Program-made: the position numbers and the translations under genes
NCBI RefSeq assembly: GCF_000002425.4
Contig: NC_037266.1
Span: 5,335,443 to 5,399,442 of the forward strand
Direction of reading: 5' to 3'
Length of the DNA: 64,000 bases
Source: Physcomitrium patens
Taxonomy: Eukaryota; Streptophyta; Bryopsida; Funariales; Funariaceae
The notes under the pieces: model-generated
Database searches by the model: none
What the model was told of the DNA's origin: nothing
What the model saw: only the letters and a program-made list of their open reading frames with translations
Part shown: piece after piece, positions 13,276 through 24,241 of the stretch
Numbering within the stretch: the first letter of the stretch is position 1
Layout of the letters: the number at the start of each line of letters is the position of its first letter

Positions 13276-13801
13276 TGAAGAAAAAACAGAGAAAAGAAAA
13301 TAACACACTCTACCATGGAACTACCCTTGGTGGAGCATGTTAAATGGAAACTTCCTGGTATGAGTGGCCTACAAGTAAAATTCTTCTTTCAAGTGTAAGA
13401 AAAACATGATCTTTTAATTTAACTTCATGGCCTTGTTCAAACAAAAGCTCTGCAAAAACAATGAAGTATCTGTTTTTTTTCTTCTGTGATTTTATTTATT
13501 CATTTATTTTTTATGTCTAGAGGATTATTTGTAGCATCTAAAGAAGAGGATATATTGGAGTTATTTATTTATTTATTTACAAAATTCCACATCCAATTTG
13601 AGTTGTTCATGTTTAAATTCTCTAATATATATTTTTCAAGTTGAAGTGAATTCTTTACCAATTTTTTGAAGTTCCTTTCTTCTTAAAAATATAAAAAATT
13701 AAAGTCATATTATAGTAAAATCTATGTTTGTAAACTAAACATGCATTGTGATTGAGCACCTTCTATTTTTTGACAAAAAGTACTTATGTGTATTAAATAT
13801 A

Positions 13802-13842
<41 letters not shown>

Positions 13843-16557
13843 TCCAAATTTATTATTTAAAATTCTTCAATAATATAAAAATATAAAGTCTTATTAAAGC
13901 TTAATTCATTAAAATAACAATTGAACCTTGTGTATAATTTTTAAAATATTTTTTTTTATCTATTCTCTATTTTTATGTCTTTTTTGTTACTTTGAATCAA
14001 AGACATTAATTTTGATAAAGTTATTCAATAAAAGAATTTTTACATATAATTTTTAATTTAAAACTTTTAAAAATTTAAAGAACTATATTCTAATGTGTAA
14101 ATATATTAGAATGGTTATTATCAAGTACAAAGTAATTAGAGAGTTTTAAATCAAGACTACAATATAAAAATGCATTAACAAGATTAACAATGATCTTTGT
14201 TTTGCCTCTACATATACTGTCTAAGAAAAATATCTCATAGAGCCACAACATTTTTTAGGAGCAATTTGACTCTAAATTGGTTTATAAATTGATAAATGCT
14301 TAGATTCCTGCTTGTATTTGTGATTTTTTTTTATCTATACATTATTGGCCATTTGAATTAGTATTAATATTTTATATGTGAATAAAAAAACCTCAAAATT
14401 ATTTAATCATTTTTGAGATTTTCATCATTGATTTTAAATAATATGCTTATAATAAAATCTAGTATAATTTATATATTTTATAGTATCACAAAATATTAAA
14501 ACTCTAACTTAAGATTGTAAAACCAAACACATGTATTACCATTTACTTAACAAAAAATACATATATTTTAAAAATCTTCATTTTAATTTTAATACTATGT
14601 TATAGCAACCTAAGTAGTTTAATTATTTATTCAAAAAATAACATATATTTTTAGATTAAATTTATAAATTTTTAGATTCTATTTCACTAGAAAAAAATTG
14701 ATAAAATTTTCGTTGATGCATCCAAGAAATCTTTGAATATGAAACATTTTTTTCCTCTTTTCTACTATCATCTTGTTGTTATTAATAATTATACTTAGAT
14801 TTAATTAGTTTTTTAATTTTAAAAAAATCTTAATATCTGCAAGAGTTTTACAAAAAATTATGTATCTTATTAATATCATAACCAAATTAACTTACAAGAT
14901 ATCTCAAATCTTTTAAATACCATCTTAGATCCTAAAATATGTTTCTATCAAACTTGTTATTATCTATTTAAAAAAAGAGTAGTAGTGATTGTTTATTTTT
15001 ATTTTTATTTTTATTTTGAAATTTTAATTATTTAAATAAGTTAAAAAACATAAAACAGTATGAATATTTATTTATATTAGTATTTGAAATAAAAATGTGA
15101 TTAATTTAAAATTTAAAATTTAAAATTATAAATAGTTAGAATATAAAATAATATCTAATATTTTATACTATTTAATTGATTTAATTATTGTAACCATATC
15201 TTATCACCAACTTTGAATAAAATATTCTAAAAGCATTTGTATTGACTTCTATTATTTTTAATTCTTTTGGTCAAATAATTATTACTATGCAAACCTCCAA
15301 TAATTTAACTGCCATATATTTTATAATTATATCATTGAATATAAATGAATTAAAATTACTAGATTAATTATTAGTAATTATAATTAAAAAATAGATATTT
15401 TTATGATATAAATATTTTATATTTATATTTTAAAAATAATTATTTGACTAAAGTATTAATAATTATTGATACATTAAAAATACTTCTCTAATTTTAAACT
15501 CTTGTCTTTGGTATTTTCACAAATTTAAACTAAAAATTAATAATAGCTTAATTTTTATCTTTAAAATCTTTATTACAATAAGAATTAAGTATTTCATAAA
15601 TAACAAAAAAACCTAATAAAGTTGAAGTAAATATTACATGTTTTTTATATTAGTTTTACTAGATTTTTATTTTGAATATGTTGTTTCTTTATTTATAGGT
15701 TTCATATCTTTTCAAAAAATTATCATATTATGCTTAGAAAATCTTTCCTAAAAAAAATAAAGGTCCTACAATCTATAAAGTAATAGTATAAATTGTATGA
15801 TTTTTATATACAAAAATAAATTTATTATAAAACCAAAAGAGAACTTAAATGATAATATTTAACTTTCATTATATAATGTTGGATAAGAATATATATATAT
15901 GGTCTTAATTAAAATTGAATAATAATTTTTTAACTTATTATATAAATCTTAAATTATATTTTATATTTTATATTTTATATTTATGCTATATTTTTAGATA
16001 ATATTTAATAATGTATTAAGAATTTTTATAGTTCAAATACAAATCTTTGTATCAATATTAATATTTTTATTATAATAAACCTCATTATTAGAAATTTACT
16101 TTGTTGATATAAATACTTGATAAAATTTAGCCTCTAGTTAGTTATACTTGAAAACTTTATTATTTAGATATGCTATGTATAGGTAATATTTTATTCCAAA
16201 TCTAAGATTCTCTCATGTTGATCCATATATATTAGTATTTATTAGAAATATATATAAATCAAATTCACAACAATATAATTTTTGAAAATATAAAAAAATC
16301 CAATTCTACTACAAAGAACATATATCATGTGATATAATCTCCATATTAGGCTTGAAGAAGAATCTTATTGCTAGCCTTGAGAACTATTCTGAATAGGCTC
16401 TAAATTGTATCCATAACACCTCATGGAGGTGTTTACTTTGTACCTCCTCAAAGAAGAATGGAAAGAGAGAAAACAAAAGAGAAGAAGCTAATAATCTAAT
16501 TTCCACCCCTCTCTTTGAATCTTCTATAAAGAATGTCAAAAAACCAATGCTTTTGTA

Positions 16558-16625
16558 TAACATATTGTCTTACTTAAGAATGCATTAGACACTTGGCTAT
16601 GGAAGGTAAGTTGTAACAACACAAG
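16558..16625 (-). repeat. Decayed family-B-like LTR terminus, minus orientation
   Basis: On the minus strand this reads as a C/G-to-T/A-worn version of the last ~55 bases of the family-B LTR (compare 24115-24170), in the same order of short blocks. A plus-oriented relic of the same kind is at 51945-52008. Confidence 0.45.
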
Positions 16626-17648
16626 TCCTATCAACTCTAATAGAATCTTAAATAAATTCTAATTAAATCTTAATAATTATAATAAAATTTTAGTTAATTC
16701 TAAAAAAAATCTTAATAAAATCTTACAAGTCATCAATTTATTTTTTAAATCAATTAAAAGAAAATTAAGCCTATTATACAATTACAAAATTCAATCAAAT
16801 CAATAGATTTTTCAAAATCATAGAAATTCTTATTCACTCAAAAAATCAAATATTTTAAATCTTAACCTAATAAAAATTTAATATGTTTCAATCTAATCAT
16901 TTAATTGATCTTAAATTTTTGAAATATATTTAAGACAATTGCAATTACATAACCACAAAATTTTATTAATCTATCTACTATATTACTTGTAAATTTCTTA
17001 AACATATAAACATCCTTTCAACTTTCAAATCCAAAATCATTGAAAACATCTCTAATTTTGAAAAGCTCTCAAAAACTCAAGATTAATCAAAATCACTTGA
17101 AATTAATGCTAAAATAATTTCTTTAAAGTCTTTTCTTTAGTCTTACTCTTTAATCAGTAAAAGAACTTTAAAATTGCCATAAGTGCATGGTTTTGTACTT
17201 TGAGGTTTGATTTCAAGTCTAGTTCACAATTGGTCCTCTCTTAGTATTAATTCTTAGCTTTTTAAGATCAATTTTGTTAAAATCTACTCTAATTTTTTTT
17301 TAATTTTTTAATGTTTTTATTTTTTTTTGTAAATAAAACTTTTACTTGATTGTATAAATATAAATAAATAAATAAAAATAGAATAAAAAAATAAATAATA
17401 TATTTTAATCTTTTATTATATAATTTTATTACAACATAACAATTGATAAAGTTTGCCAAGAAAATTCTTAATAGAAGACAAATATCAACAATCTTCTCCT
17501 TATCATGTACTTTGTATATATATATCTCAAATATCTATTTATATATTCTCTCTTGTATTATTCAAATGCATCTATATTTAATACTCTCAATACTAAACAA
17601 ATCTAAAAAAATCCTAAAAATTATAAAGGCTTTGTCAACATATTTGCA

Positions 17649-17650
<2 letters not shown>

Positions 17651-17698
<48 letters not shown>
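17651..17698. repeat. (TA)n microsatellite
   Basis: About 24 uninterrupted TA units. Other (TA)n runs in the window are at 13810-13839, 50036-50056, 56279-56300, 59219-59250, 60504-60530 and 61716-61736. Confidence 0.95.
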
Positions 17699-17700
<2 letters not shown>

Positions 17701-17744
17701 TTTATAAATATACTTCTTTACTATTAATAATATCTCTAATATAA

Positions 17745-18312
17745 TAATACTTTATATTTATATACTTTGCTTTAAAGAAAAATACCTAATTTATAGCCAA
17801 ATATATTATACTTCAATTAATACTATATAATAGAATCTGTTCTTGTAATAGACCAATCTCATTCATTAACCTATTCAATAATATAGCTTCTATAGTTACT
17901 TTTGATACAGCCACATATTCAACTTAAGTAGTCAAAAGTGTTATGGTAGACTTTAAATTTGACTTCCAACTTACAAGTCTATTAATTAATATGAAGACAT
18001 AACTTGTAAAAGATCTTCTCCCATTCAAATCTCTAATAAAATTAAGACCAATAAAGCTTATAATCTATTTTTTTCTCTCATGTTTTGATTTAAATAAATT
18101 TTTTGATATTTATAATATCTTTTAGGTATTGGCAAATTCATTTTTTAGCTTTTCAATTTTTCTTTCTTAAATTTTCTATATATCTACTTACTATACTAAC
18201 TCTAAACAAGATATTTGATTTAGTAAAAACCATTGCATATATAAACTTGCCTACAACACTTGCATTTAGAATTGCAAACATAGACTTCTTTTCTTGTCTA
18301 GTCTTAAGACAC
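17745..18312 (-). pseudogene. Ty1/copia RNase H and end of RT, left half of a split element
   Basis: The minus strand gives copia-type protein with many stops: the VGKFIYAMVFTK stretch (compare the family's VGSLMYAMVCTRPD) followed by VSRYIENL, then the RNase H motif VEYVAVSKVTIEAILL (family: TEAEYVAATEACKEALWL). It ends at the 5' boundary of element A and resumes in register at 47783. It is the oldest visible layer of the nest. Confidence 0.75.
18308..18312 (+). repeat. Left target-site duplication of element A (GACAC)
   Basis: GACAC directly precedes the TGTCACGG start of the 5' LTR; GATAC (47778-47782) follows the 3' LTR. The single difference is a C-to-T change. Confidence 0.65.
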
Positions 18313-18869
18313 TGTCACGGATATACTCATGTAAACCAATAATTACATATATAAATAGGTAGAAGTAAATAAAAGTAGATAAAAGTAAGCTAATTCTATA
18401 GTATTTGCTATGGAAGCTGTCTAGAAGCTTCATAGATGCTACTTTGACTTTATAGGTATCTTTAATTGATTTTTTGGATTAGAAACGTGGTCAACAAGTT
18501 GGCCATGTGCCACACATGTTGTTAGCTTAAAGACCAAGATAACAATGTGGCCCACATGTAGAAAAACTTGCCTTGTAAGTCAAGGCATGTGCCCTACAAA
18601 GTCAACACTTATTGGAGGTCCTATAGAATGTCGCTACATAGCTCCTAGTTAGATAGTATATATAGAGACAAGAGTAAAGCCTTCTTCACTCTTGTCAAAT
18701 CTTTTCTTGCTTCCAATCTAGTTTCAAGGGTCTCTAGTTTTCTTGTCTTTTGGCAATAGCCATTCCAGTTTTTCTTTCAATATACATGTTTATTTATATT
18801 TTATTACCTTTCTTTGAGTGAAGGCTCACTTGTCTGAATTACTTTTTCATCGAGTTTTTGTCCTTCACA
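18313..18869 (+). repeat. 5' LTR of element A
   Basis: 557 bp, starting TGTCACGG and ending CTTCACA. Its partner is the split 3' LTR 32806-33044 plus 47458-47777 (559 bp). Minus-strand relatives are at 9982-10525, 48598-48931 and 52013-52571. Confidence 0.9.
18657..18696 (+). promoter_or_regulatory. TATA box and 13-bp dyad of the A LTR
   Basis: TATATATA (18657-18664) is followed at once by an inverted repeat, arms 18667-18679 and 18684-18696, with a 4-base centre and one mismatch. The 3' LTR has the perfect form (47571-47583 and 47588-47600). Start-site spacing would put transcription start in or beside the dyad, so it could work as DNA or as a stem at the RNA 5' end. Confidence 0.6.
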
Positions 18870-18887
18870 GATTGACAAGAGTACACC

Positions 18888-18903
18888 TACAATATTAGAG
18901 CTT
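18888..18903 (+). other. Worn primer-binding site (initiator tRNA-Met type)
   Basis: The run CAATATTAGAGCTTTG resembles the common plant primer site TGGTATCAGAGC, with differences mostly of the C-to-T or G-to-A kind. It lies about 20 bp after the LTR, similar to the spacing in A2. Confidence 0.45.
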
Positions 18904-19080
18904 TGTCTAATCTTGATTAAGAGTGGATTACCCATTTTTTTTATAAGATATAAGCATATTAGAAGTGGCGAATTATCCTCTTTTAAACTGATATTGTCCT
19001 TAGTATTTTCTTTGTTCTCAAGTCCTCTCTTCTATTTGTCTTGAGCGATATTAGACATCTTCTCTTTTCTAAGTGTTATC

Positions 19081-20011
19081 ATGGCAAAACTTGTTGAAAT
19101 GAAGAGTGCAATGGCACAAATGTAAGAGCAATTCATGGAATTAATGCTTGCAATGCATCAACTCAATTTACCACCACAAGAAGCAACAAGATTGGCATGA
19201 AGTGAAGATATAGAAATGATTGGAGCTGCTTCAATATTTGTATCAAATCATGTCCTTTCTCCTATGGTGGAACGCCCTTCCAGTGTTAGAGAACTAAGAA
19301 TTATCCTATCCGAGAAGTTTGATGGCACCAGATCCAAGTTTCGAAGATTTATCAATTAAGTGCAACTTGTGATTGAACTTCAACTCCAAAGCTATCCAAT
19401 TCTAGGATCGCAAGTTAGATTCATTGGTATGCTTCTTTCAGGTTCAGCACTATCGTATTTTTCATCTTTTTTTGAATGACGAGATCTAATATTGGATAAT
19501 CTAGAGGCTTTTTTGGCAGAGTTTTGATCCATGTATAGAGACATGATGCAATTCGTGCTGCAATTAATAAGATCCGTATTTTACGACAAGGCAATCGATT
19601 AGTAACGTTGTATGTTTCACAATTTTGACAACTTGTAACTAATATTAACTAGGATGATGATGCACTTATTAGCCAATTTTTCTATGGATTACAATATGAG
19701 GTAAAAAAATTAATCCTCAACTTACCTGATCCTCAAACATTGAGTCAGGCAATTGACTTTGCTGTGAAGTGCGATAATTATCTTTTTGAATTTCGATTTG
19801 AGAACCATACAAGTGGACCTCAACGTTATTATAATTCAATAGCAACACCAACACTTCTTCAATACATACATTCTGAAGTAGAGGATATGCAAATTAATGC
19901 AGTATGTTTCAAATCTCTTACTGAGCAAGAAAAGACTCATCGTCGTCAAGAAGGATTATGTTTATATTGTGGAAAATCAAAACACATTGCTCAATATTGT
20001 CCAAAGAAATG
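19081..20011 (+). pseudogene. gag of element A, with stops
   Basis: Retrotransposon capsid/nucleocapsid gene. It starts at ATG 19081 and stops after 14 codons, then continues through further TGA/TAA codons. Recognisable pieces are the capsid region before 19740 and the zinc knuckle CLYCGKSKHIAQYC near 19965-20005, with all four C/C/H/C ligands present. It matches the gag of A2 (33717-34690) in order. It would package the RNA if it were intact. Confidence 0.8.
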
Positions 20012-20092
20012 ACGCAACCAAAAAATGAGGAGTATGGCTGATAAAGAAGATAATATGTTGGAAAACGAATTTGTCCAGCTACAATAGGGACC

Positions 20093-20488
20093 GTGCGGTT
20101 GGAACCTTGTACAATATCTAATAAAGGTCATATTCTCTCCTCAGAGCCCTCTCCTTGTTTTACATTAAATATTATTTTAGGACCTAAATATTACAAAGCC
20201 TTTGCCTTGTTAGATTCAGGAGCCTTAGCATGTTTCTTAAATGAAGAATTTATCAAAAGACATAGCATATCTTTAGTAAAGAAAACTAAACTTGTTCATG
20301 TAGAAGTCATAGATGGTTGTCTATTATCTTCTGGACATATTACCCACGAAAATCTTTGTATTGAAGTAATAATTAATAGTCATAATAGCTTTGTAGTATT
20401 TAATATCATTAGATCTCCCTCTAATCCAGTTATTTTAGGTTTATCATGGTTAAAAAAATACAACCCTCAAATAGATTGGATTTCTTGA
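20093..20488 (+). pseudogene. Retropepsin-like protease region of element A
   Basis: A 131-codon frame with the aspartic protease motif LLDSGALACFLNEEF (the DSG triad is kept, near 20209-20223) and VILGLSWLKKYNP (near 20425-20475), the usual flap and C-terminal hallmarks of Ty3 retropepsin. The next part (20489-20709) lies in a different frame before RT, so the polyprotein is broken. Confidence 0.8.
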
Positions 20489-20709
20489 ACTCTTACTTTT
20501 GTAAAAGTATAATTAATAGTATAGTTAATCAAGTAGAGAGTCATAAGTCCAGTTCAATTAAACTCGTGTTTATAGCGGCAAAAGCTTTCTTACATGCTGC
20601 TATGAAAGAATCACCATATATTATTTATGCCACACCCATTTCTAATGGTGCAAAGACTTCACGTGGCATTCCAAGCCAATATCAAGAATTTCAAGATGTA
20701 TTTGAATAA

Positions 20710-22392
20710 AAGAATGCAGATACACTCTTGGAACATTGTTCCTATGATTGCTCAGTTGACCTTCAAGAAGGAGCACAACTGCCATTTGGACCAATCTACA
20801 ATTTATCACAAAATGAGTTGATTGAACTCAAGGAGAATATTGAAGAAAATCTAGCCAAGAATTTCATATGCCATTCTAAATCTCCGACAGGAGCTCCAAT
20901 TCTATTTGTGAAGAAAAAAGATGGATCATTGTGGATGTGTGTTGATTATCGAGGATTTAAGAAGATTACCATCAAGAACAAGTATCCACTACCTTTAATA
21001 TCTGGACTTCTTGATCAGCTGAATCAAGCTAAGTTCTATACAAAAATAGATCTCCAGGGAGCATACAATCTAGTACGCATCAAAGAAGGAGATGAATGGA
21101 AGACTATGTTTTGAACTAGGTATGGATATTTTCAATACGTCATGCCTTTTGGACTTACAAATACAGCAACAACTTTTCAACATGTTATGAATGATGTTTT
21201 TCGAGAGTTTTTGGATAATTTTGTGGTCTGTTATTTAGACGACAACTTGATCTATTCTAAGAATCCAGAAGAACATGAACTTCATGTTCATCATGTGTTA
21301 CAAAAATTAAGAGATGTGAGACTCTATGCCAAGATAAAAAAGTGTATATTCCACACTACTCAAGTTGATTTCTTAGGTTACATCATTTGAAATGATGAGC
21401 TTATGATGGATCCTAAGAAAGTTCAAACTATTATAGATTGGAAGATCCCAAAAATGGTAAGAGATATCCAATGCTTTTTGGGATTTGCCAACTACTATCG
21501 GATCTTCATCAAAGACTTCTCTCGAGTTGTAGCTCCACTTATATGTTTGACTTGTAAAGACAAACTCCAATGGAATCAAGAAGCGGAAGTTGTATTTGAA
21601 TCTTTGAAGACAGCGTTTGTTTTTGCACCAATCTTGTATCGTGTTAATTTTTCCAAAGCGTTCTTTATAAAAATAGATACATCAGACTTTGCTCTGGGTG
21701 CAGTTTTGTCACAAATGGGAACAAATGACAAACTTCATCCAGTAGCCTTTCATTCAAGAAAATTCTCAACAACAGAAATCAATTATGAGATCCATGACAA
21801 AGAAATTCTTGCAATTGTGGATTCTTTTCAAGAATGGCATCATTATCTAGAACGCGCTTCCAATCTAGTTACCGTGTATATGGATCACAAGAACCTTGAG
21901 TATTTCATGTCAAAACGCATATTAAATCATCGTCAAGCTCGTTAGAGCATGTCTTTATCAAGATTTGAGTTCATCATCACTTATTGGCCAGGAAAACAAC
22001 AAGGTTTGTTCAATGCCTTATCTAGACGTTCTAATCTTGCACCAAAAGAAGAAGATGCAGATTTTGAAGAACAAAGAATGGTTCTCTTGAAGCTGGAGCA
22101 ATTTCATCTTCGAGCAATAAAATCAACATTGACTATTGATTTAACTTTTTTCAAGCAAGTCCAGTTAAGTATGTCTTCAAACCCTCTTGTTCATGATATC
22201 AAGAATAATTCTTTTAAATCTCATGATCCTTGTAAATTCGAGTTCAAAAATAACCTACTTTATTTCATAGGACGCCTATATGTTCTAGAAGGTGAAGCAC
22301 ATTTACGTATTCTTCAAGCTCGTCACCACTTCTCAACAGTAGGACATTTTAGATATAATAAGACTTTGGAGCTGATATCTAAGAATTTTTAG
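20710..22392 (+). pseudogene. Reverse transcriptase and RNase H of element A, with stops
   Basis: RT copies the RNA template and RNase H removes it. Motifs in order: [55 protein letters not shown], the catalytic CYLDDNLIYS (near 21233-21244), LGYII, FLGFANYYRIFIKDFS, DTSDFALGAVLSQ (RNase H first Asp) and DHKNLEYFMS. Stops interrupt at 21112, 21388, 21943 and 22390. The RT domain still has its YLDD box, but the chain is not continuous. Confidence 0.9.
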
Positions 22393-22401
22393 TGGCCTCA
22401 A

Positions 22402-22827
22402 ATGTGGAAGGCAGTTAAAGTTTTTGTACAATCATGTGGTATTTACTCAAGATCAAAAACTCCTCGTCATCGACCTTTTGGACTTCTTCAGCCATTACCT
22501 ATTCTAGAACAACCATGGTCTTGTGTTTCTATAGACTTCATCACAGATCTTTTAATCTCAAGTTCTTATGACTCTATATTCGTGATAGTAGATCGTTTTA
22601 CCAAGATGGCACATTTTGTACTATGTACAAAATCTATCATAGGTGAAGAAACAACTAAGCTCTTTCTTGAAAATATCTATCACTATCATAGATTATCCAA
22701 GGATATTATATCAGATAGGAGAACTCAATTTGTATCAAGATTTTGGCGGACTCTTTTCAAGATTCTAAACGTGGATATAAAACTATCTTCAGTATTCCAT
22801 CCTCAAATTGATGGACAAACGGAGCGT
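22402..22827 (+). pseudogene. Integrase N-terminal and core region of element A, cut by B1
   Basis: The part before the insertion holds the second half of the zinc-binding region (VQSCGIYSRSK, where the second Cys is replaced by Tyr, a G-to-A change), the core DFITDLL and DSIFVIVDRFTKMAHF, ISDRRTQFVSRFW (second Asp) and [10 protein letters not shown]. The B1 insertion falls in the codons after the catalytic Glu; the frame resumes at 31499. Splice out B1 and the reading continues in phase. Confidence 0.85.
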
Positions 22828-24170
22828 TGTCGTGTTGTAACACGAGTATACAGTGAAAATAAAAAGAAAGGGGAATTTTATTAATATTCAGTTACCTCGA
22901 ATATTGGGAGCATCGACCAACTCCAGTACAAATACTGAGTGGTCAGGTTCAGTCACTCCGTTACAGTCAGCCGGGGCATACTGAAATGCTCCATTTGATT
23001 CCAATAACGGGAGTCAGCAGGAAGAGAAGGACCAATTCACAAGACGAGTTCGAGGAGCCAATTGGATCCAATTTCGATAATCCAATCCGGGTCCTCTTAT
23101 CCAATATGAGACCTGAATTGGCCGGTCAACCCAGTGCAGTCTAATTACGAGAAATCCAGGTCTTACTACGGGTCTTAGCCAATCTGATGCGAGGACCAAT
23201 TTGACCCAATTACGGGAACATCCAGGTTACTACGGGCATCTTTTCCAATATAGGACCTAAATTGGTCGGGCGACTCAATGTGGTCCCGATTACGGGGTTC
23301 GATTCTGTTTCAGGCTGTCCTGTTCTCTGTGCCATCTCAGGGAACGTTGTTTTCGGTAAATGGATTTCTTAAAGGCAAAAACGGAGGAGAAAGCTTGACG
23401 GCGAGAGCCAATTTCGGATCCAAGCTTGAGGTGGGAGCCAATTCCGGATCTAAGACGGAAGATTGAAGAAATTCAGAGGATAAGGTTAGGTGGGATATAG
23501 TTTTGGAAGTGGTGTGGTTTTTTTTTTTTGAGGGGAAATCGGGGGGGGAAGGATTTTTCAAGCTTCTGCAAGGTTACCAGTTTGGTTTTTTTTTATTGGA
23601 GGTTTTTGAAGATCGAGGGAAAGCGAGAGAGGAGCTTCATGCTTCGGGTCGGGGAAGGAAAGACATAGAATTTGGATTTTTCTTCTTCGTAGAGTTTTGG
23701 GGAAGACTGAGGCAATCGCTGCTGAAGTCAGTGTTGTAATGGTGAATCGGGATTTTTAAATGAAGTGGGTTTGAATACTCTTGACTGTTTTGTGAAATCG
23801 AGTTACGTCTGTGATTGAAGGATTAAAAGGGCGTCTATAGGATTGAGTATGCGGAGTGAATGAAATTTATTGGGTTAATCTAACAAGACAGTCAGTGGAT
23901 ACAAGATCGTAAGTACAAAGCAATATTGAAGGTTAACAGTTTGGGTTGTACGGGGTTCTCTGTAACGTCTAGAGACCTACCGGCTGGGGCAAAAAGGATT
24001 TCGACAAGCAGTCGAAGAGCACCCGTATAGATTTACGGTACATTGTTGCAGTCGTTTATATTTCAGCAGTCAAAAACTGATAGACTGCTTGACTATCGGC
24101 GAATCTCCATACTACCTTCTACAGCCAGACGCCCGGCGCGTTCTCGAGCAGGAAAGCACGTAATACGACA
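22828..24170 (+). repeat. 5' LTR of B1
   Basis: 1343 bp, TGTCGTG...ACGACA. The first 20 bases contain a CGTGTT/AACACG inverted repeat. Between about 23096 and 23300 a 50-80 bp module (CCAATATGAGACCTGAATTGG-like, then a TTACGGG-like end) recurs imperfectly about three times. The open frames inside (23014-23199, 23278-23466, 23503-23739) repeat in every LTR and show no domain. Confidence 0.93.
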
Positions 24171-24174
24171 TAAG

Positions 24175-24192
24175 TGGTGAATCCGACGTGAA
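24175..24192 (+). other. Primer-binding site of B1, complementary to tRNA-Trp
   Basis: Four bases after the LTR lie 18 bases that match the complement of the plant tRNA-Trp 3' end (…CACGTCGGGTTCA plus CCA) at 17 of 18 positions. The B2 site (36444-36461) mismatches at a different base, so the family consensus is a perfect match. The tRNA sequence is from memory. Confidence 0.7.
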
Positions 24193-24241
24193 AGCTTGAG
24201 GTACAAGGTATTCGATTTCGGTTGATTATATCTTTATTTTT

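Larger units (their letters stand above)
13276..17744. other. AT-rich intergenic DNA with decayed repeats, no gene seen
   Basis: About 4.5 kb of very AT-rich DNA. (TA)n runs lie at 13810-13839 and 17651-17698. The open frame at 17443-17727 is Ile/Tyr-rich translation of the second run and is not coding. A minus-strand relic of a family-B LTR end is visible at about 16558-16625. Nothing else could be identified. Confidence 0.6.

Noticed and set aside
17443..17727. 94-codon Ile/Tyr-rich open frame
   Set aside because: Half of it is the translation of a (TA)n microsatellite in AT-rich DNA.
23014..23739. Open frames inside the family-B LTR that recur in each LTR
   Set aside because: They recur only because the LTR itself is repeated. 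They exist on both strands, differ between B1 and B2, and show no domain.
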